From Mesostigma viride (lineage: Eukaryota; Streptophyta; Mesostigmatophyceae; Mesostigmatales; Mesostigmataceae), in assembly GCA_009746045.1 (NCBI GenBank), contig RPFO01000072.1, forward strand, positions 141,001 through 205,000: a stretch of 64,000 bases of DNA. Direction: 5' to 3'. Positions 45,670 to 55,568 of the stretch are shown piece after piece (positions within the stretch are counted from its first letter, which is position 1; each line of letters opens with the position of its first letter). Under the pieces are notes generated by a model that did no database searches, had not been told where the DNA came from, and saw nothing but the letters and a program-made list of their open reading frames with translations. A program made the translations under genes and the position numbers.

Positions 45670-46851
45670 ATGGCCAGCTGCAAAAGAAAAATGTCGACCA
45701 ACAGACAGGACCTGTCGCCGGGAACCCTGTCGGCATTAAGGGCGAGACAGGCTTTTAATTCACGGACTTACAGACTGCGTACATGCACCGCTTTGCATAG
45801 GGTGTCGCGTGTGTTCAACGCCGCGGACTCGCACGCTCGCAGGGACGTTGAGCTGCAAACCAATGCACCGTCGGATTGGAGCATTGCATTGCAGCGGTTG
45901 ACGAATTATGATCAAAAGGTTTCTCACAGCGCTAGCAAGTTGACGCATGTCATCGCAGTGAAATTGTCAGGTGACCGGATAGGAAAAGGTGCTCATGGCA
46001 CGTTATACGCTATCCCTGCTAGCTCGAGTGCACCAGGTGGCGAGGCTACGCTAGTGGTAAAGCTGGCAAGCCTTCGACGAGACACGCTGCTGGTGAACTA
46101 CCAGGAGGCTGTTATAACCGCCGTTGTGGCAGTGGCCAAGGAGGCCGGTTTCATGTCTATAGCTGGCCCGCAGGTCTGCCCTGCAGTAGAAGGGCTCTGG
46201 TCCACGTGCGGTGAAGTAGGTGGTATTGTCATGGAGAGAATGAGTGGTGACTTGCATGCTGCCCGTGATGCCCCGGAAAATCAGCGTGTTTTCGAAGTTT
46301 GCTCACCCAGCGTCCTTGCAGACTGTGCAAAGGCATTGGCTGGCTTGCACGCCGTTAACATTATACACAATGACGTCAAGCTCGATAATTTTCTCTACAC
46401 CATGGCGCCAGGAAGTGCACATCCGATAATCCGTATTTCAGATCTCGGCCTGGCGACAAGAGGGGGGGAACGGATTTTCACGCATCAGGCTGGTAAGGAT
46501 CGTCAGCCTCGGTGGCATCCCGCAACAGTGGACCAGCCCGGCATGACAGGAGGGGTGGTGACAGCGCAGCGAGACCATGATGTGTACTCCTTCCTTGTAA
46601 TGGTGGTATCCTTGTTTCGGCATAAGGGCCGCGCTCTCTTCGTGAATTCTGTGGATTCAGGGCTATTTAACTTGTGTCACAATGTCTATTACCACACCAA
46701 AAGGTTGGGCCCCCTTGCTTTCCCGGTACCCACGATGTCTGAAGTGGAGGAGTTGTTTCGCAATGCTCGGCCTTTTGTTTCCAGGCCTTGCCCAGAGAAC
46801 GCTCCAGGGACACCACGGAACACGGTGCCCCTCCCGCGTGTCAGGGGTTAG
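45670..46851 (+). CDS. Protein kinase-like cargo protein
   Basis: 393 residues, no intron. Residues 105-113 read GKGAHGTLY, the ATP-binding glycine loop. K131 in LVVKLA is the expected ATP-anchoring lysine. HNDVKLDN at 233-240 is the catalytic loop, with D235 and N240 and the usual Arg replaced by Asn. DLG at 258-260 replaces DFG. The essential Lys, Asp, Asn and Asp are all kept, so it could be active on Ser/Thr. The N-terminal 95 residues are basic and unrecognised. The C-lobe is recognisable through the YSFLVMVVSLF helix. The HND and DLG variants set it apart from ordinary cellular kinases. The gene starts just after the A-B-A-B repeat. Confidence 0.8.
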   Translation: MASCKRKMSTNRQDLSPGTLSALRARQAFNSRTYRLRTCTALHRVSRVFNAADSHARRDVELQTNAPSDWSIALQRLTNYDQKVSHSASKLTHVIAVKLSGDRIGKGAHGTLYAIPASSSAPGGEATLVVKLASLRRDTLLVNYQEAVITAVVAVAKEAGFMSIAGPQVCPAVEGLWSTCGEVGGIVMERMSGDLHAARDAPENQRVFEVCSPSVLADCAKALAGLHAVNIIHNDVKLDNFLYTMAPGSAHPIIRISDLGLATRGGERIFTHQAGKDRQPRWHPATVDQPGMTGGVVTAQRDHDVYSFLVMVVSLFRHKGRALFVNSVDSGLFNLCHNVYYHTKRLGPLAFPVPTMSEVEELFRNARPFVSRPCPENAPGTPRNTVPLPRVRG

Positions 46852-47117
46852 GACATGTAGGATACCGTGACAGCAGCTTTGTCGACTTGGAGCCATGATC
46901 TAACATCGTGGTTGCCTTGGTTTACTTATCGGTGATTACTGATGCCTGTTGTACACACGGTGCACATGTCTTATTAATTAACTTATTAAGTACTAAATTA
47001 TTATCACGTCTTTTGATTGAGTTAGCCAGCTTTTGCCCATGCACACACATGTCCACATTAATTAATTATATAATTAAACTCGTGCTTCCACTGGGACATC
47101 ACGGAGCATTAACCCGG

Positions 47118-47334
47118 ATGGATGGAGGGAGGGAGGGAGGGAGGGAGGGTTTAGGGTGGAGGGAGGGAGGGAGGGAGGGAGGGAGGGAGGGAGGGAGGGA
47201 GGGAGGGAGGGAGGGAGGGAGGAGGGAGGGAGGGAGGGAGGAGGGAGGGAGGGAGGAGGGAGGGAGGGAGGGAGGGAGGGAGGGAGGGAGGGAGGGAGGG
47301 AGGGAGGGAGGGAGGGAGGGAGGAGGGAGGGGTG
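47118..47334. repeat. (GGGA)n microsatellite
   Basis: About 215 bases of GAGG/GGGA repeats with occasional lost bases. The matching frames of GGRE or LPPSLPPS are not genes. Confidence 0.95.
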
Positions 47335-47387
47335 CACGCAATCCTACCGGTCAAAGCTATCTACAAAACAGTTCTATGTTCTCTTTG

Positions 47388-47500
47388 GATGGATGGATGG
47401 ATGGATGGATGGATGGATGGATGGATGGATGGATGGATGGATGGATGGATGGATGGATGGATGGGGACACGCAATGGATGGATGGATGGATGGATGGGGA
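47388..47500. repeat. (GGAT)n microsatellite
   Basis: GGAT units at 47388-47463 and again after GGGGACACGCAAT. The phrase CACGCAATCCTACCGGTCAAAGC is duplicated on both sides of the array (about 47335 and 47502). Confidence 0.95.
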
Positions 47501-48574
47501 CACGCAATCCTACCGGTCAAAGCTATTTACAACATGAAGCCAACACTGTTGTATCTAAGCTCTCTACGCTAGGGGTCCTGTCTAGCGTGCTTCCTGGAAT
47601 ACATGGAGGTGCGTGTGCACTTGTGCACCCAGATCGAGTAGGTGTCAGTTTACACCCAACACCAACAGCGCGTATCCCATAATGTAGTAAAAACCCTATT
47701 AACTGGGACATGGACGCATGGTGATCCAACGCCATATTTGAAGTGAGACAACTAATATGCCCCTAGTCAGCTGCACATGTGTTACATGATTTCATGTTAT
47801 TAATTCCTATATTTGTAACACGTACCTTTCGAACATAACAAATTAATTCATGGAATAGTATCGTGTGGCCGTTGTGGGGTCGCGGACAACTTCTTTTCCC
47901 CAACAAAGATAGTGGATGCCTCCCCAAGACGGTGCTATGTACATGTAGGTCCACTACTATATAGCCTAAAAACAGCGGCCCAGACTTTAGTAACTCGCTC
48001 CTGCTGGGGCCCTCGTGGAGCAAAATAACCCTAAGAATTATAGTTGTCTCACTTAATATAATGCTAGCTACCATGATATCCTTGATGGCTATACACAACA
48101 ACAGGGGAACTGATACACCCGTCCTTCTTTCAGTATAAAGGATCTAGTCAGGTCACAGCTGCCATCTGAAATGCTCAGTAGCACCGCCTGGCATCTATAC
48201 AGTGTGGGTGCAATATATTTAAAACAGTCCCAAGGTCAGCAGATGCATAGGGGATGCAATCACACCAGGCTGTCTCCTTGACACCATGCAGGGTCATCCT
48301 TACCCTGGGTATAGTAAAACATATTATCATAGGCGTGGAGCCTTCTTGACAAAGCTGCATGGGCATTAATGCAATGTGGGCAACAAGTGTGCTCGATCCA
48401 TGTGGGCCTTGTTCATCATGCATTCGTCCAGGAATACATCTCTCACTCCATACATGTGTCCAGGATTCAAGTTTTGGACCAATGCTCCTGTCAGGCCATG
48501 ACAGGATGAAACTGGAGCTGCAGCTATTGAGACAAAGCCGGGAACCCCAGGATACATGCGTGCATGGTGAACAC

Positions 48575-50067
48575 CTAAAGAGGGTGTGCCTCAGCCACAA
48601 TATACATGCAGGCTAGCGTGTCCTTGGCCCTGTCGCCAATTGCACCTTCCAAGGGCACGGTGTTCCTGGGGTGAACTAAACTGTCCACTTCACGCCACGC
48701 CGCGGCCCTGCCAGCGCGCCGTAGGAGCTGCCAGTGCTTCTCCTGTTGATACACGAGGACGGCGCAGAGCCACGCAGTCACCTCGTACCTTTTACGCTCT
48801 TCGCCCCCCACCGTGATGCGTACCACGATCTCTTCCGGCAGTTGGTGCGCAGTCTTTGCCGGCAGTCTCTCCATGAAGAAGTCGTAGACCGGGATCATGG
48901 TCGGGACAGTCTTGAAGACTCGTACAGAGCGTTCATGGAAACCCGCGCACCCAGGGGTGCACAACGTCTTACCGTTGGTGCCGCACCCTTGGGTCAGCGC
49001 CATCTGGATGGCCTCGGCGATGGAGTGTCCAGCATTGCGTCGCGATGGCGTGCACTTCATGTGGCAGTCGATAGGAAGCTTCACGAGCAGCTCCTCCGTG
49101 GGGCGACATGTGTGGCCTACTTCGCGGAGGTCGCACCCCTGCAGATGCCACATCACAGTCGTCAAGCAGCTGCCAGCACCCAGGTGTTTGCCCACCGGCA
49201 CCTGCGCTGCATCAGCGCATCCTTTGTGCACCCTCTTCTGCCACTTCTCGTAATTCTTGCGCGGCTCTGTATCGATAGCGATAAACCACCGGATGATGCA
49301 CGTGCCCAGCTCGCATCGCTGGGGTCATGGGCGCGACCCCTCGCTCGACCCGTGAGAAGCTGTGCTAGCCCGACCCCGCCACCAGACACCACCGCAGCTC
49401 CCGCGTTGGCAAACTCGATGGCAGCGTCTGGGGCACAGCTGTTTTTCCCCCATGCCCCCGTGTGCTCCCGGCCAGCCTTCACCCTGTGCTCACCGTGCTT
49501 TCTCAACAGTTCCGCACTCTCCGTGCAGTGCCTGCAGTCCTCGTCGGGACCAGGACACTCAGGCGGAAATGCCGGGTCAGTGGTGCGATCGATCTCCACA
49601 GGGCTGGCAGTCCCTGCATCATCATCATCCCCAGCAAGGTCGACGGGAAGATCGGCGCAGTCTCCCGCCTTCACCCCCGCTGCCTTCTCACTCGACTGTG
49701 GCCCTGGCGGCTTCCCCACCGTCCCCTCTGCCGCCGCACTCGCCTGAGGATCGACCACCACCACTACCTTCATCGCCGCCTCCGCTCTCTGCCTCGCACC
49801 ACGCTTCCCCTTCTGCAGCGCCTCCGCCTTCCCCCCCGTCTCCCCCTCCTCCGCCATCGTCTCGGAACTCCCTCGTCCCCCCCGTACCCGCCGCCTCCGC
49901 CTTGCCCCTGTCCCCACCTCCACACCCCTCGAGTCTGGATCTCCGTCCTTCCCCCCCGTGTTCGACGTCTCCGCAGCCTGCTGTGCAGCCCGCCTCCTCC
50001 TCGTCTGCGGCCCTGGCGACGCCACTACCTCCTTCGCCGCCGGCGTCGATCCCTGACTTTCAGCCAC
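48575..50067 (-). CDS. Unknown Cys/His-containing protein, two exons
   Basis: On the minus strand an ATG at 50067 opens a low-complexity Ala/Glu/Gly-rich leader whose GSSETMAEEGETGG segment continues the upstream minisatellite. It then passes through CPGPDEDCRHC. A short intron of about 70 bases (acceptor CCCCAG near 49325) joins to CIIRWFIAIDTEPRKNYEKW, GAGSCLTTVMWHLQGC, GHTCRPTEELLVKLPID, a CGTNGKTLCTPGC cluster and YEVTAWLCAVLVYQQEKHW. Order and spacing faintly recall a ubiquitin-specific protease (Cys block, Zn cluster, Tyr...His-Trp block), but the Cys box is not canonical. I would not assign the function without a structure prediction. The stop is at 48575. Confidence 0.45.
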
Positions 50068-50169
50068 CTCCTCTTCCTCTTTTTTGGCTTCCCAATGACC
50101 GTGCCGCGGTCCTCCTCATCGGTGGAGGACCCTAACTCAACCACCTCCACGTACCCCCTCCCCGCCGCC

Positions 50170-51115
50170 TCCGCCTTCCCCCCCGGCCCCACCTCCGCAT
50201 GCCTCGAGTCTGGAACTCCCTCCCCCACCCCCTCCCCGCCGCCTCCGCCTTCCCCCCGCCGCATCCGCCACCGGCCCCACCTCCGCACCCCTCGTCTCTG
50301 GAACTCCCTCGTCCCCCCCCGTCCCCGCTGCCTCCGCCTTCCTCCCCGCCGCATCCGCCACCGGCCCCACCTCCGCACCCCTCGTCTCTGGAACTCCCTC
50401 GGCCCCCCCGTCCCCGCCGCCTCCGCCTTCCTCCCCGCCTCGGCCCCCGTCTCCCCCTCCTCCGCCATCGTCTCTGGAACTGTCTCGTCCCCCCCCGTCC
50501 CCGCCGCCTCCGCCTTCCTCCCCGCCGCATCCGCCACCGGCCCCACCTCCGCACCCCTCGTCTCTGGAACTCCCTCGGCCCCCCCCGTCCCCGCCGCCTC
50601 CGCCTTCCTCCCCGCCTCGGCCCCCGTCTCCCCCTCCTCCGCCATCGTCTCTGGAACTGTCTCGTCCCCCCCGTCCCGCCGCCTCCGCCTTCCTCCCCGC
50701 CGCATCCGCCACCGGCCCCACCTCCGCACCCCTCGTCTCTGGAACTCCCTCGCCCCCCGTCCCCGCCGCCTCGCCTTCCTCCCCGCCTCGGCCCCCGTCT
50801 CCCCCTCCTCCGCCATCGTCTCTGGAACTGTCTCGTCCCCCCCGTCCCCGCCGCCTCCGCCTTCCTCCCCGCCGCATCCGCCACCGCCCCACCTCCGCAC
50901 CCCTCGTCTCTGGAACTCCCTCGGCCCCCCCGTCCCCGCCGCCTCCGCCTTCCTCCCCGCCTCGCCCCCGTCTCCCCCTCCTCCGCCATCGTCTCTGGAA
51001 CTGTCTCGTCCCCCCCCGTCCCCGCCGCCTCCGCCTTCCTCCCCGCCTCCGCCCCGTCTCCCCCTCCTCCGCCATCGTCTCGGGAACTCCCTCCTCCACC
51101 CCCTCCCCGCCACCT
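50170..51115. repeat. GC-rich minisatellite, 85-91 bp units in dimers
   Basis: Units containing CCGCCTCCGCCTTCCTCCCC, CCGCATCCGCCACCGGCCCC and CTCTGGAACTCCCTCG alternate with a second form containing CGTCTCCCCCTCCTCCGCC. Long frames on both strands result from the missing stop codons. On the minus strand the array leads into the N-terminus of the gene at 48575-50067. Confidence 0.85.
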
Positions 51116-51516
51116 CCGCCTCTGCCCCCGGCCCCTGTGCCGCCCTCCCCGGCTGCCCAGTTGCCTGCTTCTTCGGCCGTCTCCCTGCCGTTAGTCTCCC
51201 TGCCGTTGCCAGGCCCTCGGGGGGCTGCCCAGTGGTCGCATGTCCTGGCTGCCCAAGTGGAGCCGTTACTCCATGCATGTGGATGCCTCCCAGCTGCATG
51301 TTCCCACAGAATAAAGTAAAACAAGGAGTTTAGGGGAAAGGTGTAAGGCCCCCGGCAAAAAGGATGCGTATTCTCTTCCATTACACCCATCCATGCATGC
51401 ACAGCACCCCATTACACTCGTGCACGCATGCCAGCACCCCATTACACTCGTGCACGCATGCCAGCACCCCATTTTACACCCATCCACGCATGCCAGCACC
51501 CATTACACCCATCCAC
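51116..51516. repeat. Unique spacer then tandem repeat running into the gap
   Basis: From about 51385, units of CATTACACTCGTGCACGCATGCCAGCACCC (about 30 bp) repeat up to the N run, which probably hides more of the same array. Confidence 0.7.
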
Positions 51517-52104
51517 NNNNNNNNNNNNNNNNNNNNNNNNNNNNNNNNNNNNNNNNNNNNNNNNNNNNNNNNNNNNNNNNNNNNNNNNNNNNNNNNNNNN
51601 NNNNNNNNNNNNNNNNNNNNNNNNNNNNNNNNNNNNNNNNNNNNNNNNNNNNNNNNNNNNNNNNNNNNNNNNNNNNNNNNNNNNNNNNNNNNNNNNNNNN
51701 NNNNNNNNNNNNNNNNNNNNNNNNNNNNNNNNNNNNNNNNNNNNNNNNNNNNNNNNNNNNNNNNNNNNNNNNNNNNNNNNNNNNNNNNNNNNNNNNNNNN
51801 NNNNNNNNNNNNNNNNNNNNNNNNNNNNNNNNNNNNNNNNNNNNNNNNNNNNNNNNNNNNNNNNNNNNNNNNNNNNNNNNNNNNNNNNNNNNNNNNNNNN
51901 NNNNNNNNNNNNNNNNNNNNNNNNNNNNNNNNNNNNNNNNNNNNNNNNNNNNNNNNNNNNNNNNNNNNNNNNNNNNNNNNNNNNNNNNNNNNNNNNNNNN
52001 NNNNNNNNNNNNNNNNNNNNNNNNNNNNNNNNNNNNNNNNNNNNNNNNNNNNNNNNNNNNNNNNNNNNNNNNNNNNNNNNNNNNNNNNNNNNNNNNNNNN
52101 NNNN
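51517..52104. other. Assembly gap
   Basis: 588 consecutive N. Both edges are repeats: the 30-bp array on the left and the upstream control array on the right. Collapsed repeats are the likely cause, and the true length is unknown. Confidence 1.
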
Positions 52105-52470
52105 AGTATTTGTGTATCACTTGTCCTCCTTCCCACGGCAGGTACGCAGCGACCCGCTGTTGCCCTGGCTGCAATTGTGTATCACTTGTAGCGTATTTGT
52201 GTAATCACTTGTAGCGTATTTGTGTATCACTTGTCCTCCTTCCCACGGCAGGTACGCAGCGACCCGCTGTTATACTGGCGGCAGTTGTGTATCACTTGTA
52301 GCGTATTTGTGTATCACTTGTCCTCCTTCCCACGGCAGGTACGCAGCGACCCGCTGTTGTCCTGGCTGCAATTGTGTATCACTTGTACGGTATTTGTGTA
52401 TCACTTGTACGGTATTTGTGTATCACCCCCCTCCTTCCCACGGCAGGTACGCAGCGACCCGATGTTGTGC
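52105..52470 (+). promoter_or_regulatory. Shared upstream repeat array, copy B
   Basis: The same unit as at 44690-45040 and 60275-60648, here in plus orientation, four partial units. It ends GTGTATCACCCCCCTCCTTCCCACGGCAG about 130 bases before the dioxygenase ATG. Its left part is cut by the assembly gap. Confidence 0.8.
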
Positions 52471-52586
52471 ATGGCAGCCCGCCAATTAAATTTTGTACTG
52501 AAGGTTGGTATTTAACCCTAAACAGCACGATCGATAGCCTTTACATATACTCGGTTGCTTTTAAACCCTGTTTTCTTTGCCGGTAT

Positions 52587-53587
52587 ATGATGGAATCCGA
52601 CTTGGCTAGTGAGCAGGAAGTCGCCAAGGCGTGCAAAGCCATGAAGAAGATGCAAGCCAAAATTATGAAGGCAAACAGGTGGCGCGACATCGACCAGAAA
52701 GCTGCTATCAAGAGGGCTGGTGGATTGATGGCATATAGGAAGCAGCAGGCGGAAAGGCAAAAAGCAAGGCGGGAGGCGGCCAAGAAGGTTCCTGCCAAGA
52801 AAAAAACGCCCGCCTCATTGAAAGCCGAAGAGAACCACCGTGTGGGCAACCGGAAGAATGCCGGGGAAACGGCGATTGAAAACGTGGCATTGCGTGAGAG
52901 GAACATTGCCGAAACCCCTTTACAAAAGAAGTGTGCGGCGGATATCAGGGAGAGGGGATACACTGTCATACGAGGCATCGTAAGCGAGGAAGTACGCGTG
53001 CAGATGCTGAATGCTGCGCAAGACATGCCGGATACTAAATTTGACAGAATTTTTCGGAAGTACAACGAGAACACCAAGACGTTTTCATTCCCTCCAAAGC
53101 AACGTAGCCAAGCCCTTATCGACGAAGACAGCCCGTTTGGGAAGCTCGTCGTGGGATTGGCGGTCAAGATCCTGCATGCTGCGCTGGACATATGTCCTAC
53201 GTGCCTAAGCCACGTGAGTTGCTGGTGCTCCGAAGCCTGGCTAACTGCAAAGAACAAGGGCCCCATTCCGATCTTACACGTGAAGTTTTGGCATGGGAGG
53301 TATACTTCCCAGTAAGTTGCATCATCGCTGTACAACCCGACACACGTTGGGTTTCGTACGACAATAGTATCCGACATTATAGGAAGAGGGACATCTCCAA
53401 GAGGGGGGAGGGAAAAACTGAGGTGATGCTCAATCCTGGTGATGTTGTCTTGTGGCATGGAGCACATGTGCATGCTGGTGCCGCGTACCAGGTGGAAAAT
53501 CGCCGCATTTTTTTCAAGGGCATCAGCACGGCAAGGCGATTGGGCAACCAGGGTCTCGCAGATAGCGTTTGCCCAGTGATTGTGTAA
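52587..53587 (+). CDS. 2-oxoglutarate/Fe(II)-dependent dioxygenase
   Basis: The ATG at 52587 (MMESDLASEQ) opens a Lys-rich N-terminus of about 100 residues. The segment ADIRERGYTVIRGIVSEEV then resembles the opening of PhyH-like oxygenases. The fold core follows: GPHSDL gives the iron-binding His and Asp, LNPGDVVLWHGAHVHAG the distal His, and NRRIFFKG the Arg that holds 2-oxoglutarate. The HxD...H...R set is complete. Between LHAALD and MSYVPKPREL (about 53190) the frame changes by one step with no splice signal, so a single indel, real or from assembly, breaks the gene. Basic tails and transposon context fit nucleic-acid oxidation. TET/JBP-type enzymes are known to travel with DNA transposons in fungi and algae, but the subfamily here is undecided. 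The upstream array is in its orientation. Confidence 0.7.
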
Positions 53588-53741
53588 GTAAGTAAGTAAG
53601 TAAGTACTTGCGTGTCATGCGCCAAGGCATGCCACGGAGTACTATGCTAATCTCATTAGAAAATAATTACACAAAAGTTTAAACAAATATCGTCTGCATC
53701 ATCCCCCAACCGTTAAGCACTAGATTATTGTATTGTGTAAG
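53588..53741. other. 3' flank of the dioxygenase
   Basis: Starts with GTAA tandems at 53586-53605, overlapping the stop codon, then unique AT-rich sequence. Confidence 0.5.
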
Positions 53742-54450
53742 TAGTCCACCACCCACCCACCCACCCTCCCACCCACCCACCCACCCACCCACCCACCCAC
53801 CCACCCACCCACCCACCCACCCACCCACCCACCCACCCACCCACCCACCCACCACCCACCCACCCACCCACCCACCCACCACCCACCCACCCACCCACCC
53901 ACCCACCCACCCACCCACCCACCCACCCACCCACCCACCCACCCACCCACCCACCCACCCACCCACCCACCCACCCACCCACCCACCCACCCACCCACCC
54001 ATCCATCCATCCATCCATCCATCCATCCACCCACCCACCCACCCACCCACCCACCCACCCACCCACCCACCCACCCTCCCACCCACCCACCCACCCACCC
54101 ACCACCCACCCACCCACCCACCCACCCACCCACCCACCCATCCATCCATCCATCCATCCATCCATCCACCCACCCACCCACCACCCACCCCCACCCACCC
54201 ACCCACCCACCCACCCACCCACCCCCCACCCACCCCCACCCACCCACCCACCACCCACCCACCCACCCACCACCCACCCACCCACCCACCCACCCACCCA
54301 CCCACCCACCCACCCACCCACCCCCCACCCACCCACCCACCCACCCACCCATCCATCCATCCATCCATCCATCCATCCATCCATCCACCCACCCACCCAC
54401 CCACCCATCCATCCATCCATCCATCCATCCATCCATCCATCCATCCATCA
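53742..54450. repeat. (CCCA)n/(CCAT)n microsatellite, 0.7 kb
   Basis: Alternating blocks of CCCA and CCAT tetranucleotides with occasional lost bases. The minus strand is GGGT-rich and could form G-quadruplexes. The long frames here are repeat artefacts. Confidence 0.95.
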
Positions 54451-54957
54451 AGCAGAAAGGGAGCACGACGTTAACCTTGCATGAAGTAACCACCCTTGCA
54501 TGAAGTAGCCCAGGATGTCTTTAAAGCCATATGCCCCTTCTCAGGGATATGTGCTCCATTGACTCCCAACGGAGTGATGTTCCTCATTAACTAATTAATT
54601 CATGTACCTATTAATATGACGCCCCACTTGTCTCGTTGCCTTAAAAAGACTGGCCCCAGGTTCAATTAAACTGCTCACTGCATGGGAAGATGATCATGCC
54701 TTCGCGTTAGGTAGGGCATCCACAAAAGGTCACATCAATTACTTAAACTCGTGCTCCCATTGGCGAGCCACAGATCAGGAGCCCTCGGAGTGATGGAACG
54801 AAACCTTAACCAAGTTATGTAATATTTGATATCCAGGTGTATCATGCAGTGTACATGGAGCATAGAACTTGTCCGACTTCAATTGCAAAGTCTCAGATAA
54901 TTTCCTAATGGGTCGTTCCCTTACCACGTATATGAATACAGAAAAACATCACAATAG
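54451..54957. repeat. Two AATT hairpin repeats in opposite orientation
   Basis: A minus-oriented copy at about 54510-54605 and a plus-oriented copy at about 54728-54790. Otherwise there is no gene. Confidence 0.55.
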
Positions 54958-55512
54958 GATGTCCCCAAAACTGGGCACACGCAAACTGGGCACGAGCATG
55001 ACGAATGGGATGCTCACAACCTCAGCCCCATGGCCAACAATATAAATACAATGTCCCCAAAACTGGGCACACGCAAACTGGGCACGAGCATGACGAATGG
55101 GATGCTCACAACCTCAGCCCCATGGCCAACAATATAAATACAATGTCCCCAAAACTGGGCACACGCAAACTGGGCACGAGCATGACGAATGGGATGCTCA
55201 CAACCTCAGCCCCATGGCCAACAATATAAATACAATGTCCCCAAAACTGGGCACCGCAAACTGGGCACGAGCATGACGAATGGGATGCTCACAACCTCAG
55301 CCCCATGGCCAACAATATAAATACAATGTCCCCAAAACTGGGCACCGCAAACTGGGCCCTCGCATGACGAATGGGATGCTCACAACCTAGCTCAGCCCCA
55401 TGGCCAACAATATAAATACAATGTCCCCAAAACTGGGCACACGCAAACTGGGCACGAGCATGACGAATGGGATGCTCACAACCTCAGCCCCATGGCCAAC
55501 AATATAAATACA
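54958..55512. repeat. 92-bp tandem repeat, six units
   Basis: Each unit reads GTCCCCAAAACTGGGCAC, CGCAAACTGGGCACGAGCAT, ATGGGATGCTCACAACCTCA, then GGCCAACAATATAAATACA. Units 4 and 5 lack two bases, and unit 5 has GGGCCCTCG. The TATAAATA in each unit resembles a TATA box. It lies just past the transposase stop codon. Confidence 0.9.
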
Positions 55513-55568
55513 CTGGCTCCCTACGTTACAAAATGCCGTGATTATCTGACACGGCCATCCTATGCAGG

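Larger units (their letters stand above)
46852..48574. other. Intergenic with two microsatellites and AATT repeat
   Basis: A copy of the AATT hairpin repeat is at about 47057-47110. Two microsatellites follow. From 47490 to 48574 there is unique sequence without a recognised gene. Confidence 0.5.

Noticed and set aside
50025-51402. Frames of up to 623 residues in the 50-51 kb region
   Set aside because: They arise from the 85-91 bp GC-rich repeat. Only the part left of about 50067 on the minus strand has non-repeat coding character.
51364-52214. Frames crossing the N run
   Set aside because: The gap is unknown sequence; any frame through it is an artefact.
44690-52470. Arrays A and B as the inverted ends of an element between them
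   Set aside because: They point away from each other's interior and each abuts a gene start. A third copy at 60.3 kb also precedes a gene, so a control function fits better than termini.
53679-54493. Frames of about 250 residues of GGWV or THPP repeats
   Set aside because: Products of the CCCA/CCAT tetranucleotide array.
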